The notes beneath the pieces were generated by a model. The model was not told the DNA's origin. It saw only the letters and a list, made by a program, of their open reading frames with translations, and searched no databases. Source: Anoplolepis gracilipes (Eukaryota > Arthropoda > Insecta > Hymenoptera > Formicidae). From it: a stretch of 64,000 nucleotides of DNA. The position numbers and the translations under genes were made by a program. Of this stretch, positions 23,414 to 36,719 are shown piece after piece; the first letter of the stretch is position 1, and each line of letters begins with the position of its first letter. The stretch is from contig NC_132976.1 of the NCBI RefSeq assembly GCF_047496725.1, positions 6,804,001 to 6,868,000 on the forward strand, read 5' to 3'.

Positions 23414-25765
23414 ATCTAATAATAAATTACTATTTGAGATTTTGACGTATACATTTCTTCGACATGTTAAGTTTGTATCAAAATAGATGAGATATTCTTT
23501 CTATTTTAGAAAATGTTTAAATTTCTTATTGATAAATTTCCTATATTTTAAGAATCTGTATTTTACAAATATTATTAGTTACGTCCGCAAATTGAAATCG
23601 ATTGGACTATACATTTTATCAAAATCCGCACGTCAATATAGCTTCTTACTAGAATAATCGATAAACGGAAAATGACCTAGAATAGTTTTGTTTCTTCTTA
23701 ATTGCAATTGTCGTAGCTAGAAATATCCGCGGTATAATTTTCTAATAACTGCAGGAATTTGTGTCAAGAAGAATAAGAAGATTCAATTATTATATATCAT
23801 TCAAAACAATTAGGACATTATTATCTGGAAAGATAATTTAAATCGAGAACGTCGCAAATTAGAAAAGTTAAAGAACTTTATATGCACGTGCCAAAAGTCA
23901 ATTTCTTAATTCAAATATTAGCTTAATAGTTTTTGACACTGAATAAATCAAAATATTACAGTTTATTGGCAATATATGATGTTAACACATTATACCGATT
24001 TATGAAACAGTGAAATAACTATATAAGTAAAAATAGATTAATTGATGTTGCGAATTACAATCTCATAATACATTTTGTAAATATGAAGTAAGATGAAAAA
24101 TTTGCATTTTTTAAATATGAGACTTTTGACATTTTTACATTGCTCGATCACAATTGCGGGATTTATATTCTACTCTTTAGAACGTCGTCATTATTTCCGC
24201 CTTCGTAACCCACTTTTTATACTTAAATCTGGCCGTGGTGACGAAGGAAGAAAGAATTAGCGTGACATTCCGAGGATGTGGATTTAAATGAAGTTCGGAG
24301 AGTCAGCGAACAGGAAGTAGATAAACTAGTGGTGTACGTGTTCGGAAAGTAGAGCGTCAACTGTTGAATAAATGGCTTAGTAATGAAGAGCGCAGTCGCC
24401 TAATTCAATTCACTCTTCTAGACTGTTTTCTGAAACGTCTTTTTGTTCGATCCGCCTTGTTGTTTCTCGCGGTCGCTCACTTTTTCACACTACCTCCTTC
24501 TTTAGAAAATGAAAGCTGCATTCGATTGGTTCATTCCACCTATTGGTCTCTACAAAGGAGATCAATACGTGATAACGTGGAAAGAAAATCTTAGATTGCG
24601 CGCATTTCTTATCACGAATATCTCACTAGGGAGCTATTTAATAAAAAGTTCTCATATTTATTTTTGTCACAAATTTCTTTGTTTTTTGTCTTCATAAAAA
24701 GTTATATATATTTGCCTCTTGAATCAAAATTTACTTAAAGAAGATCGATAAGAGTATTATGAAAACGCGATAAAATTATGACTGAAAGGATTTTGTGTTT
24801 TTTTTAGAGTTTTAAGAAGTTTATGTAAAATACCTGTATTTTTGCTCGCAATGTATTCATATTTCGTACCGTACTAAAATAATAACTGCTAATATTATTA
24901 CAAACGCATCATACGGAAGTTGTACGCGCTTAAACATATAAGAGCAACATAGTCATCGCAACAAACTACTCTCATTTTCCGCGTACGGCAAAATTGCGCT
25001 GTGCTTTTCCGCGAGTTGTTATCCATTAGCCGTTACCTAGATTGATCGTTCAATCTCACGTGACCTGGAAGATAATCGCCGCCATGCCTGATGTCCTGTC
25101 CCGAGCAAATCGTTTTTCCCCATCTTTTAATATCATCGGTAAGCCTTTATCGCGGGATTTACTGCCGAACATATCTCCCTGGAAACCCGTAAAAATGCCG
25201 AGATGGCGCGCCCGCCGAGTCGCAAGAAACCCTTTTATTTTTCGCCAACCGGGAACGCGCGTAACGAAGCGTAGAGAAATGGTCGAAACCCGGGTTAGCT
25301 ATCCGAGCCTATCGCCAGGAATTAATTGTCCTATGAATCACGCATCGTATCATGCAGCGGACAGTTTTTATGTGCATGTTTAGCATTGATAACACCGATG
25401 CTGTATACCTATATGTGTCTGCTCGTTGGCTTCCTATCTACCGCGTGTTATGTTGATTTATGTTCGCGATGTTACCCAGCTGGTCTTCACCGCGATTCAT
25501 CCTGCGCATCCGCGTTTAATCGCTCGACCGCACGTCGGATTTATCGATCGACAACGCTGAGGAATCAGCAAGGAGATATTTGTATTTTTGCGCGATTCGA
25601 TTGGTTCAAACCGACTCTTTTCTTCTGTGAATACGCGCTTGATATCAAAGCATAGAGTCGCATTGGAAAGATGCGATTTTCAATGCATGCGTATTACATT
25701 GATAACTTTGATGCAGTATAATATTATATCAGGAACATGGGCAGGGCTTTTTACATGATGTGAGG

Positions 25766-26250
25766 TATCATGCGCGTGTTTTTATTTTCTCAATATTTAA
25801 AAATTTTTTTTAGAAAAATATCGGCAATTGTTTTTAGAAAAATTTGACAGTAATCCGTTTGCTACAAATTGTTTCTTTCATACGTATAACACAATGCGAT
25901 AAATACTTTTCTAAAAAAAATATATCAATATTATTTTCTAAAACATAAAACACACACTGGATATTAAAATCTGGATATTAAAATAATATTTTAAGAGGTT
26001 TTTACTATCATGTGCGCATTTTTATTTTTTCAATATTTTAAATTTTTTTTAGAAAAATATTGGCAAAATTTTTTTTAGAAAAATCTAGCAGTAATGCGTT
26101 TGCTACAAATTGTTTCTTTCATACATATGACGCAATGCGATAAATACTCCTCTAAAAAAAAAATATAAAATATTATTAATAAATATTATTTTCTAAAACG
26201 TAAAACATACAATCTGGATATTAAAATAATATTTTAAAAGGTCTTTACTA
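25766..26250. repeat. Diverged tandem duplication, about 240 bp per unit, two copies
   Basis: Both units start near TATCATG followed by GCGCGTG or TGCGCAT, pass through GCTACAAATTGTTTCTTTCATAC and a C-AATGCGATAAATACT segment, and end in a TGGATATTAAAATAATATTTTAA block. The second copy begins at about 26006, giving a 240-bp offset, and differs by several substitutions and indels in the A and T runs. It ends about 150 bp before the next dystrophin exon. It appears older than the 159-bp repeats because the copies have diverged. Confidence 0.8.
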
Positions 26251-26408
26251 TTTCTATACCAAACATTGTACAGAATTCATAGGAGCTTCAATATTCATCT
26301 AGATTTGCGAGATAACACAAGCGTATAACTAAATGAAAACTAGAATTGTGTAGATTTTCTCTGGAAAATGTTTAACAATTTATCCTCTATTTGCTTTTTC
26401 TATAGCAG

Positions 26409-26572
26409 GCAGAGAATTGGACGGCGATTCCAGAGGATACAGAAGCGCCGAGGAGCAGGCGCGCGAATTGACGCGGAGTATTCGCCGCGAAGTGAATAAA
26501 CTTTCGGAGCAGTGGAACGCTTTAATCGAACGTAGCGATGCGTGGAAGCGGAAACTCGACGACACCTCTAAC
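26409..26572 (+). CDS. Dys: Dystrophin internal exon (distal spectrin-repeat rod) with a tandem acceptor
   Basis: After two bases completing the split glycine codon, the exon encodes 54 residues from RELDGDSRGYRSAEEQ to AWKRKLDDTSN and ends at the strong donor AAC|GTGAGT in phase 0. Vertebrate dystrophin has RELPPEERAQN, then EEVNTEWEKLN and DWQRKIDET at the same place; the matching features here are REVNKLSEQWNALIERSDAW and KRKLDDT. The two conserved tryptophans (EQW and DAW) are typical of spectrin-repeat helices. The acceptor is TAGCAG, so splicing could also begin at 26406, which would add one alanine. Splicing from the previous exon reads SDSE-G-RELDG or SDSE-AG-RELDG. The next common exon lies outside what I could recognise, probably beyond 64000. 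Confidence 0.92.
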
Positions 26573-29500
26573 GTGAGTACCTTACTCCATTCTTACTTAC
26601 ACAGAAAGCCGCTTACCTTCGAAATGGTATTCCCTGATATGAATACCAATTTTTTTGTCTTTCGGAAATAAATCTCGAATTGATCTCTGAATCGGATATA
26701 TCAGATCAAAGTTGTTTTGAGGAAACAATCCAAAATTTTCGATACGCAAGAAATTATTCTTCTTTAGAATGTGTATGTGAAGAGACAAAACTATCATATA
26801 AATTACAAAAGTATGCGAATAATTTTACACGACTCTTAGAATTACTTAGAAGTTGAGAAATATTTACAATATTTTGCATATTGATTTTCGAGTTACGTAA
26901 GTAAAGCTGTGATTATCAATGTCGTATGTTAGGCACTTTGTATGCGTACGCAGTATTGCAATTTGAAATAAAGATAAATGGTTGATAGCGAACAAAGGTT
27001 AATCAATGACTCTGGTTACACAATCTCCATTAAACGAACGTATAGCGAATAATTGTCAAAGATGAAATTTATCGTTAGCATATTAGCTAACACTGGTTTA
27101 AATGTTCAGACATGAAATTTGTGACGATATACCTCGATGGGCAGATAAGAAAGATGATGTTTGCAGACTATGAGTTTCGCAAGAATTAATTGATATTTTG
27201 TTGCTAGGCTAATATACAAACTTAAATTAAGGGTGAAACTTCAAGTTTTCTTGCGGCTGCAAGCGAATGCGAAAACTTTGATTTATATCCTTCCCTTGTG
27301 CCGCGATATTATGATAGATCGAGATAAGTCTATATAATATTAAGTGCTATCGAAAGTAACTTTAAAATCAACTTTTATGCAAAAGAAACTTAAAGCATGA
27401 GTTTTTTTATTTGATGAACATATTTTCTCTTCTATAAGAAAAAGTTTAAATAATTTATACGTGTCTACGGAAAATATGATAAAATAGTAAATAATATAAA
27501 TTTTTATATTTCTTAAATAAATATTTAAAATTGTAACTATCACCTCACGCGCGGTTTTATATTTTTTTCTTAAATTTTCTACGCGAATGTCTCAGATTGT
27601 TATAAATTAATTCTACATAAAATGAAATATATATACTTGTGTCGATATCGATAACATCTGTCATGATCGTGATGACCGTGAGAAATACAGAATATTTACT
27701 CTTAACAAGAATTTTATAAGAGCTTAGTGACGACATCGTTACGAGGCTCAATTTTTTCGTCGTATCGCTTTATGATTGCCATTGCAATCTTCTCTATGAA
27801 AGGTTCCATTTGTCGAAACGACTTTGCGCTGTAGAGGGAGAGCAACTGGACCATTTATTGGTGAGTACCGAGAAAAGACGTTCGGAAACGAGCTGCTTCG
27901 TAGCAAAGGCGATCCTTAAATGCGTTTCTGGCCAATCGACGCTCGTGTCGCGTCTAATGCTACCGAAATCTCGAGCTCGTGTCTTTTTCGATATCGGAAA
28001 TAGCTCCTATTTCCCGAACGTTCGTTTAATCGGGGCTCTACTTTGTATCGCGTGTACGTCAATTATGCCTAGTAGGGAAGATAACTATATAACTATCTTA
28101 TGGAATTAGGAAGGTATATCTTTCATTTATTACGAAAAATGTAGGAATTATCATCATTTTTATAAAAGAACTTTTATACAGATATATACACGCGCGCGAA
28201 TTTCTCAGAAATCTTCCCTTATTGTTAATTTTGAGTTGAATATTTGAAGCAACGATCATTTTTTAGTTATAATTGAAAAAATAAAATTTTTTATAAGCAT
28301 AGTTTTTAATAAAATAAGATAGAATTTGTGTTTTTTTTTTTTTTTTTTCAAAATCTCAGATTTTTTACTTAAGATTTTTATCAAAATTTCATATAACAAT
28401 GAATATTAATGCTTCCACATATATTAACAAAAAACACATGTTGCATAGAAGAAAAAAAACGGACAATGAAAAAGGGTAAAGCGCTATTTAACGTCGAAGA
28501 TTCAGAAGTTGTACGAAAAGACACGATTAAATATTCAGCAAGGGAAAATTTGTCGACTGACTTCATCAAAGAATGCGCTCCTCAAGTTTAATGCAAACCT
28601 TGGCGAAAGCACCTCGTGTATACGTGCTTGAGCGAAAAGAGCTTCGCTCCGAAACAGCTCTCTTTCGTAGGAACCGTTTATAAGCATCGCGGAACGAAGA
28701 AGTGAGGAATCCGTTGTTCCTTATCCTAGAAGGTCGAGAATTTATTATCAGGTGACAGTGCGACGGGGTGTATTCACGATGCATCGATAATCTTATTCGA
28801 TTCATCGCTCTCAGGTACTTAGACACGGGCATCGATCGGCGCATCCGAGAGGCATAAACCGCGCTTTCAGGATTCTCGCGCTTCTCTATGCTTGTATTCA
28901 CGTCGTTGTCGAGGTTTAATGCATCCTTTCGTGGATGGAATCGCGTTGACTTGCCCGCCCAGTCCCCGTCTTCCTTCCATCGCATTTGATTTTCTTTTTC
29001 GCGCGACATCACACCCTTGGTCTCATAAGCGGTTTTACGTTTTGCATCTCGTTCGCATGAAAGAACGATACTTGAATGCGATTGAATATTCCATGGCTGT
29101 GTTTGAGAATGTCATTCGAAAATAAACCCTGCAGCGGTAAATTTTCCAAAATGTTTATCGTGTTTCAGCAACCTTTTTACGAAAATAATTAAAGAAACAA
29201 AAGTTTTAATTTTACTTTAATTATAGTTTTCGTTTCTGTGAAATTAATGTTATTTAAGACGTACATAAAGGTGTTTTACATATGGTATAAAATATCACTT
29301 TTATGAAATATCTGATCTTGATTTTGGTCGGAAAATTATTTGATTTAATTTTAGTTTATTTAATTATGTAATTTAGTTTAATTTTTTTTTATTAAAATAA
29401 AATCTATATGACTGAGCTTGATGTAGTTATTCTATTATGACATTTCAATAATGTGAATTTTTTGATATTTCAAAATTTCCAAAACAAAAGCAAATTACAC

Positions 29501-32500
29501 CTATAACGTCGACGTACGAAATATCCTCGAATGAGATAAGATGCCACTAGTAGTGTGATTCGAAACGATTCGGAACGCGACGCGCACGCATGCCAATCAA
29601 ATGGAATTCAAGATACATGCAATATCGTCTGCAGCACGCACACACACACACACACATATAGCACACTGATCGCATAATAGTAGTAGTAGTAGTTGCGTAC
29701 ATCGATAATGCAGAATAATACGACGAGACGATGATGCCGGTCGATTCTCGTTTGATCGGTTGTTATTCGCGAATGAGTTGATTATCGGCCACATTCGCGG
29801 GAAGAACTGTTCGCCGATTCGCAATAAAACGATGATAACGGATAATTGATAATCTTGATTCGGATGGAAGCGCGCGGAAGGTACGCTAATTAAAAAATTT
29901 TATCGCATACACGAGATAAACGTCGAGTGTGATGTAATTAAATCGTAATAGACTACTAAACGACACGGTGAGTTGCTAATACAAATTGTGGAGTATTAAT
30001 TGACTTTATGCGACATTAATAACCGTTAACGTCAATTTATTAGTCAATTATGTTACCGAGGGACATCTTTTATACACTCTGAATATGTGCCAACAATTGG
30101 GATACTCTTTTGACCATCATAAATGTTACTGATATGATGGAATCATCAGTATTAATAATTGAAATTTTCATTTCTACTCATCTTAAATAAATTTTATTTG
30201 AAAAAATTATACTGACAAAACTTAATCGTTAAAATATTAAATGTAATTTAAAAACAATGCAAGATATAATTGAGGAATATCTCCTTGAATTTATCAATAA
30301 ATTTGGTTTTTGTGCAAATCTAAGACTTTATATATATGCATACAAATTTAAATAGATCAAATTAATTAAAATAGAATTTTTATAATAAAATTAAGAAATA
30401 AAATAGAAATTTTTAATAAAATTAAGAACTGAGAAGACAATTATGAAATTGATTGTTAACATTTTATCTCTCAAAATATGTATCCAATATAATTTGCATT
30501 ATGTTTTTACTGAAATAAGTTGATTGTATTTTTAGCCGAGATTTAACGAGTTCAACGAAGAAGATAATAATTTCTTTTTAACGAGCTCTAATGTAATGTC
30601 GACCCGCCAGTACCCAGGAATCCATTTTAATATAATTTGAGTGGTTCATCGATTATAAACGGGAACAGTTTGCGGTCTTTGGAGCGAATAGTTAATTCGG
30701 TTTATATTTCTGGTTTATATTCCGATATTTAATAATATGTCCGTTATTTATCAACTTGCCACAACTTTTGCAAAATGTTTGTTTATATTATCGTGAAAAT
30801 TGTTTATTTCGTTTAATTATTTGCAAAAAACTATCAGTTATATTTAATTTTATTTAACTTGAATATGCTGATTAAGTATCAATAAATTTATTATAACTAA
30901 TATAATTATCTCTTTTATAACATCAAAATTTTTTTTATGACACATATCTATTTGCATATTTTAATAGAACATTATATACATATATATCTGACATATCTTA
31001 GTTTCTCAACTAATCATTGCTTATGTAAAATTTAATTTAATGGTTATAAGTCTTAAGGAATTCATTCCGTTGCAAATTATACATGAACACGGTTGTCGAG
31101 AGAGTCTCCGATCGCTTTCAGTAACCGATGAAGCTTAATTGCAAGATGCATATTCATCAATCCATTTATTTATTCTCGTTACGAGTTGAAGTAACAAGCA
31201 AGTTACTTAATTTCTCATTCGATCTGCGCGCGAGCCGTGTCGATAAAATCCTCACGTTTAGGTAAATAAGCTTTTCAAAGGCGAGCGACTCAGCGATGTT
31301 GTTCTTTTTGGTCGTTGTATTCGGTTCGAGGTGTTTCCACAATGTCGACGGACGATATTAATGACTGACGCACGTCTGTAGCTCGAAAGTGAACGGACTG
31401 GTTGGCCAACGAAAGCGTCAGATATTTTGAATAAATAGGAAAATGCTCGCGGTAGTATCTGTCGATTAAAAGTGCATCGAGTTAACAGTTATGTGACCGA
31501 TATGATGTACCTGAAAGATTAAAGTTGCCGCGCAATCAAAAAGAGTTTGTGTCACGAATACATAATTCATGAACGAAACACAATTTAACTTTTAAATTCC
31601 ACGTTTTCTCGCCGCAATTCCTTCTCCTTCCTTTCTCCCGTCTGTTCCGCCCTTCGTCGCGCTTTAATTATCAGCTATCTAGTAATTACGGACGACACCT
31701 TCTTTTTGGTCGCCGATATCACCCGGGATTCGCCATAGCCTTATATTAATTTGACTTCCTATCTACCGTTACAGTCCGAAATTGTTCTTGGCAATTCAAA
31801 CGAGTGAAATGTTTCTCGAATAATTTTCTCTTTCTCTAATCGGGAAATAAAAACGGCTATAAAAACGATCGATGGTTGACCGTACGAACAATTGTCCTGC
31901 GATTCCATAGAAAGTTCTGAATAAAAGTGTTCGAGATTTTTATGTTTTTTAAAATTGAAAACCGCTTAAGTTTATAAATAAGCTGCTTTAAAATAGGCAT
32001 GATCGAAGAATTGTTATTTTTTTATTAAATTTTACGGTGATGAATGTTTTTTTATATAATAAATTTCACAAAATATATAATAGTCGAGATACGAAGACCA
32101 TTTATAACTTTTTGCTACTTTTAAATCTATTTATTCTTGTCAATGATATTGTAATATTGTCTTATTTTTTCGCAATCTATTTTAATCAAATAAACAATGT
32201 TAAATTTATTGTTTGAAAAAACCTCAGCTTTCTTTTTGATCGCGAATACAAAGAATTTGTTTTATATTGAAGCAAAGTTTCTGTAAACGTATTTTCTTAT
32301 GAATCTTCGTCGTGCACGTTCTTCGAAAGTTTTTCAATATAGATAAATAAAAAACTTGATATTACGATCTGTCACTGTAATTTTGCAACTATCGACAACA
32401 AAAGAAATATTGACATATTAAAAAGTCTTTCTTTGGAGTTGATGGACGCGGATCATTTATTATAAAGCAGAGAAATTTTATCTGGAGACTGAAGCAAAAC

Positions 32501-35500
32501 AAAACCTTCTTTTAAAACTGTTGGACTTCGTGTAAATAATTTACGACAAACATCTATCACAAATCTTGCATAGTATTTGCCAACATATGAAAAATAAATA
32601 ACTTATATATTTAATGATTTCTCGTTAGAAAATTGTGTGAAAAATAAATAAAGAAATATATTTCTTATTCCCGCGTGTTGTTGACCGGTCAAAACGAAGT
32701 GGAGTAAAGTGGATTGCACTTTGTGAGGGGATAGGGAGTTGGTGGATGTTTGTAATCGCGAGATATCCCGATTTAAGCTCGAAATTAAGCCGATCCAAGC
32801 AATTCGAGTCGTTCGTACCGAAGAATTCTTCTCCGTAGTTAGGTATGCAAAGGAGGAAGTAAGGCAAGAGCAAGCTTGGCCAAAGCCCAATCAGAGAATA
32901 TAGCCAGGTAGTTGTATGCACGTGGTGGTATAAATGGTGGAACTGATATACACACGCACGAGTGTAGTAACGTCGTACGTCTATAGGCATAAAACACTTA
33001 GGCAGATCAAATGAATAAATGAATGAATGAATGAATGAATAAATGCACACACGTGTGGGCCAGCTGCGGAAATTCAAACGCCACCTTTCGAATTATCGGA
33101 TTATCTTCGGAATTATTCCGGATAGCGCGTTGAGAAAGGGCATGGCAATCTGCCTTTCATTCGAAAGTACATACTCAGCGTCGCGTGCTCACACATATTT
33201 CTTCGCCGAACTAGAGAGTCTGAGATCGATTGTGCAATGTCGAGGTTATTCTCGAGTGTTAGAAAAAGCATAGATTAGATTTGACTGTATTTATGTCTTT
33301 AGAAAAGAAATACCTGTCAAATTTGCTTGTACCTTATGAGATATACATATATACGAGTGATAAATTAATGATAATTCTTATCAAAATATATCTTTATTTA
33401 ATAAAAAATAGTACTTTTTTACACAGAAATAATAGAGGGATTAGTGTATATTTTAAATAAAATTATACTGTATTCTATATTTAATTTAACAGAGTTCAAG
33501 AATGAAATAAAGGACACGAAGTACAACGAAAGTACATTGCTCTCCTTTAGCTTTAAATAAATCCTCCGGTTGCACGGCTTAGGAATATTTTTATATAAAT
33601 TTAATATCTCTACGTATGAAACTGTCAAGAAATCAAGATAGCATCTTTGTCAAATTACTGCAATATTGGCAAAAACTCGTTTTCGAACTGGTAATAGTTA
33701 ATCAACCATGTTACATAGACCATTAAGCATTTAAGACATACATGTATGCATATATATTTTCTAAAGCAAAACGAGAGCATTTCCGGCGGCATTAATGCAC
33801 TCGGGCATTTGCATCGGTATCAATCCATTTACCGACTGACGGGTACTTAATCAGTCAATTAGCGGCAGCTCACTAATTAATTAATTACAAAGCAAATTTA
33901 TAGTTAGCGAAGTATAATACTGTAGAAGTTGTGTATGTATCTATAAATAGAATGAGAGACCGATGATGTGCTTATTGCTATCGTTAAAACCGGATATAGA
34001 TATTCCGAGTATTACATATCTTGTATGACATCCGAGACATAGTTGTTTTACGACTTTGCTCATACATCGGCATATTAATGATTGCGAAATTGCATCAGTC
34101 GATAATCTCTTTACTTGGGACGAAAAGGAGATAAAAAAGTATTTTCCGTTAAATATTTTAATTGATATCTTGATAATTCATATGCGTGCGCATAGCATAA
34201 TTTATCAATTGCTGCTAGTTTTATTGTTAGGGTGATATATATTATATATGATGTGTGTGTATGCGTCTCTGACAACATGAACAGAGTGGCAGAAGTCGTT
34301 AAAAAATAATGACGGAACGATATAATATGTATATATATATATATATTTATTATGAAATCGTTGATCATTAATATCGACAATTTTTCATACCTATATAACA
34401 GGCTGGTAATGTTTTTCTTTATTCTTTTCTAGTTAAAAAATTTTAGATATTAAAAAATTAAAATTTAATACTGTACATATTCTTACTAAAACTTAGTAAT
34501 ATAACTTAATATTAATTAACATAAGAAAAAGACAAAATAATCAGGAATATTATTAAAAAAAAGTATTATAAAAATTAATATCGGAGATTCCAGCTACATA
34601 ATTTGTATCCACTTAGCATCGATTTTATCACTTATCGGCTTAACGTGACACGCTCATCACATGATGGGAGATATCAAGCGAATGTGTATATCTGATCGTT
34701 GGCTTATTACAACGTCTGCTGTCGCGGAATATCCCGACGGTGGGAAAGCCTGAAATAATTCGAATTAGAAGTACGACCGGAAGCTGCTGTTTACTTGAAC
34801 CCGTTTTGTCCTCAAGTTCAACGACGCGTTAAATTCAACTCGCAACACGACGCGACGCGACGCGACGTCCAAATTTACGCGGCTCGCGTTTCAAGTTCAA
34901 CGCACCCGCGCGTCGCGACGCTCACGCACGATGTCTTTCTATTTAATTTCGTGCAAACACTCGTAGACATAATAAATGCATTACACTCATTCGCGCTTGT
35001 AATCGGATAAAACGAGTTCTGTTCTGCCGGTAAATCGATTTCGATTAGCCTTCATCGACTTTGAGTAAATATACTGCACTCTAAATATTTTCAGGATTAC
35101 CCTTGAAATGCGATATCGAGTATCTTCAAGAATGATAAAGTCGACGTGAAAAATAGCACGCTTACGAAATTTAATACATTTTTTATAATTTTTTATGCTG
35201 AATTTTATAATTAAAATTCATTTTCGATTTTTACAATATATTTGAAACACAGCGTAAACCGATATTACTAGGAGGAATAATTATTACACGGTAAAAAAAA
35301 TTAATTACTTTGAAAAAATTAATTGTTCCATTTGGCACTTTTAGTTTTACTATTTTAATAAATAAAAGAGCTATGACAAATAAATTTAAATAGTTAAATT
35401 TATTTTTATAAACAATTCAAAAAATTCTGTAAAACACTATACCGCAATACTCATGAAACGCTATGAAAAATTTAAACGCGAAAACTGATACAACAGTAAA

Positions 35501-36686
35501 AAGTAATAAAGAAATTTTTCTAAATATACTTCAATTTTACCAATAAAAATTTCACAAATATTCGCAAAAATTTTGCAAGTTAATATAAAAGTCGATCGCA
35601 AGATTCAAGAATGAGGTGCAGAAGAATACGGAATAAACGGACGGTCGATCGCGAAAATCTGGGCGGAAACCGCGGCAACACGGCGCTTCGTAGATACTGT
35701 AATATCGCATTGTAACGTTGCGCGCTCTCCGGCTCTCCTGCATTAAACATGAGCTATATATATCGGTATTGTGTGCTCTGTACATAGACCTGGGCTAAAT
35801 TTACATTATGTTTATGTGGCTGGTAATTGAACAGGACGTGTCAGAGTTGACATGCGAGAGCGGGGCTACGCGACTGCGCGACTAGGCCCCGTGAGACTCG
35901 AAAACAAGGCCTCGTCGTCGTCCTCATCGTCCTCCTCGTCATCGTCGTGCCGTTAAACAAATTTTATCGAAAATATTGCGCATAACCCTGAACGCTTTAC
36001 GACAAAAATCAAATACCGGCTTTATAACGAAAATCAAATTACGAGGTTGATGGATATCAGAGAAGCGAAATGCGGCATTGTTTTGCTTTATATTAATAAC
36101 ATCATCGTGTAAAAAAATGTAACAGCGATTTCTCTGCCCGTTTTTAACAATTTATAAATTTAATTACTATAAAATTGAATTTATCTTTCAAACGTGAGAT
36201 ATATCATGTTTTTTTTTAACAAATGCGAATCAGGCATGTATCGTTTTTAATGTGCACAATTTAATTTGCGGAATTTTTATCAGGTATGTCTGCTAGAAAA
36301 CGAATTTTTATGTTGTTTAAAACTTTCACAATTAATATATACATCTCATATGTGTATTTATCCTTATAATCATTATAATATCTAAAAACATATCAAGTTC
36401 GAACTTATTAACAGTAAAATAAAATTAGAAACTCGTGACTCAGAACAGGTAGAGAATTTGTGATTTAAAAAACAAGTAGAAAAATCATATCGCTTTCGAT
36501 TATCGAAATCATCTTAATGTTGCATTTTAATTATTATTCAAAAATACTAAATCACTACAAATAATAAATTATTGCAATTCTTCATTTATATCGATTTTTT
36601 TATGATATTCGATTTATTAATCAGATCCTGTGATTTACGAAAAACGTTATTTAAAGCATACAAAAGAAATTTTTACAAATTGCTAT

Positions 36687-36719
<33 letters not shown>

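Larger units (their letters stand above)
19283..26408 (+). other. Dystrophin intron, phase 1, about 7.1 kb
   Basis: It starts GTACGT and ends CTTTTTCTATAGCAG. Contents include a two-copy TGACAAATATTTT repeat (about 20311-20373), T runs at 20755-20801, the nested inverted repeat at 21736-21796, a TA tract at 23368-23411 and the 240-bp tandem duplication at 25766-26250. CpG-rich islets at about 22900-23220 and 25060-25650 give overlapping open frames with no recognisable protein. No extra exon is supported. Confidence 0.75.

Noticed and set aside
28566..29012. 148-residue minus-strand frame
   Set aside because: It lies in a CpG-rich islet, is rich in R and S without any recognised domain, and has no flanking gene signals.
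32625..33077. 150-residue minus-strand frame, the longest in the window
   Set aside because: Part is the translation of an AATG microsatellite; the rest overlaps another frame on the same strand and matches nothing known.
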